A stretch of DNA of 64,000 bases from contig NZ_LMJB01000009.1 in NCBI RefSeq assembly GCF_001429765.1, positions 290,838 through 354,837 on the forward strand, given 5' to 3'. The stretch's first letter is position 1. Every line of letters begins with the position of its first letter. Source of the DNA: Flavobacterium sp. Root901. GTDB taxonomy: Bacteria > Bacteroidota > Bacteroidia > Flavobacteriales > Flavobacteriaceae. The notes under the pieces were generated by a model. The model searched no databases, had not been told where the DNA came from, and saw only the letters and a program-made list of their open reading frames with translations. Positions 63,809 to 64,000 of the stretch are shown piece by piece. Both the position numbers and the translations under genes were made by a program.

Positions 63809-64000
63809 TTAATTTTTCGGCAAAAACACTTCAGCCATCATGCATCGTGCACTTCCGCCTCCGCAGGCTTCAATTGTATCTAAGCTCGAACTTAATATTG
63901 CAGCATGTTTCTCCAATTGCTGGATTTGTTTCGGAGTTAGACTTTGATGAGCAGAGGCGCTCATAACAATATATTTTTTATCGTTTGTCCCTCTAACTTC
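63809..64000 (-). CDS. ctlX: Citrulline hydrolase CtlX-like, C-terminal part
   Basis: The last 63 residues of a minus-strand gene whose start lies outside the window. The frame reads YIVMSASAHQSLTPKQI ... IEACGGGSARCMMAEVFLP and then a TAA. GGGSARCM with the catalytic Cys and the short conserved tail are typical of the amidinotransferase-fold hydrolase CtlX and of related arginine deiminase-like enzymes. Only the end is visible, so the exact family member is not certain. Confidence 0.8.
   Translation of the reverse strand, partial: EVRGTNDKKYIVMSASAHQSLTPKQIQQLEKHAAILSSSLDTIEACGGGSARCMMAEVFLPKN

Noticed and set aside
1..64000. Search for CRISPR arrays, tRNA or rRNA genes, IS elements and phage genes
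   Set aside because: No regular short repeats with spacers, no cloverleaf or rRNA-like stretches, and no transposase or integrase frames were seen.

Overview
This is an AT-rich chromosomal window from a member of the Bacteroidota, most likely a Flavobacterium. The reasons are the TTG/TTTG plus TAnnTTTG promoter elements, the lack of Shine-Dalgarno dependence, a UpxY-type NusG paralog, and a recR / CoA-binding / marC / ctlX neighbourhood at the right edge. Almost the whole window (1 to about 61.7 kb) is one very large surface-polysaccharide locus read on the minus strand, so the order of transcription is from high to low coordinates. No tRNA, rRNA, IS element or CRISPR array is visible. No stretch of 300 bases lacks a gene; the largest gap is the 268 bp leader at 55263-55530.

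In order of transcription: (1) 61.7-55.5 kb: a short Wza lipoprotein, a Wzc tyrosine kinase, a WbpP/TviC-type epimerase, UDP-glucose dehydrogenase and the NusG paralog, started by a TAnnTTTG promoter just behind recR. (2) A 23-bp perfect hairpin closes this unit. It is followed by a second consensus promoter whose leader carries a stem-loop and an element resembling the RfaH ops site. (3) 55.3-46.1 kb: a TviB-type dehydrogenase, mannose-1-P guanylyltransferase, rmlB, a long SLBB export protein, a Wzz, and second copies of the TviC-type epimerase and TviB-type dehydrogenase. (4) 46.1-34.6 kb: a dTDP-3-acetamido-3,6-dideoxyhexose set (two FdtA-like proteins, acetyltransferase, aminotransferase), a WzxE-like flippase, UDP-GlcNAc 2-epimerase, an EpsG-type polymerase, glycosyltransferases and a beta-helix lipoprotein. 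(5) 34.5-26.6 kb: a PglF/E/D/C-like set for making and priming with diNAc-bacillosamine, plus rmlC, rmlD and rmlA, ended by a terminator. (6) 26.4-12.6 kb: a Wzm/Wzt ABC exporter, a run of mostly family 2 glycosyltransferases, an FkbM methyltransferase and an acyltransferase. (7) 12.6-9.7 kb: neuA, neuB, neuC for CMP-sialic acid. (8) 9.7-1 kb: an MBOAT/SGNH O-acylation pair, an orphan GT-B-like protein, an O-acetyltransferase, four GT4 enzymes and a truncated O-antigen polymerase/ligase.

Together the genes can supply dTDP-L-rhamnose, dTDP-Fuc3NAc or Qui3NAc, UDP-glucuronate, UDP-HexNAcA, UDP-ManNAc, a GDP-mannose type donor, UDP-diNAcBac and CMP-sialic acid. They encode about 18 glycosyltransferases and two alternative export routes (ABC and Wzx/Wzy). 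This points to two or more glycans, or to one unusually large one. Right of the locus are housekeeping genes: recR, a CoA-binding protein, marC (the only plus-strand gene) and the 3' end of ctlX.
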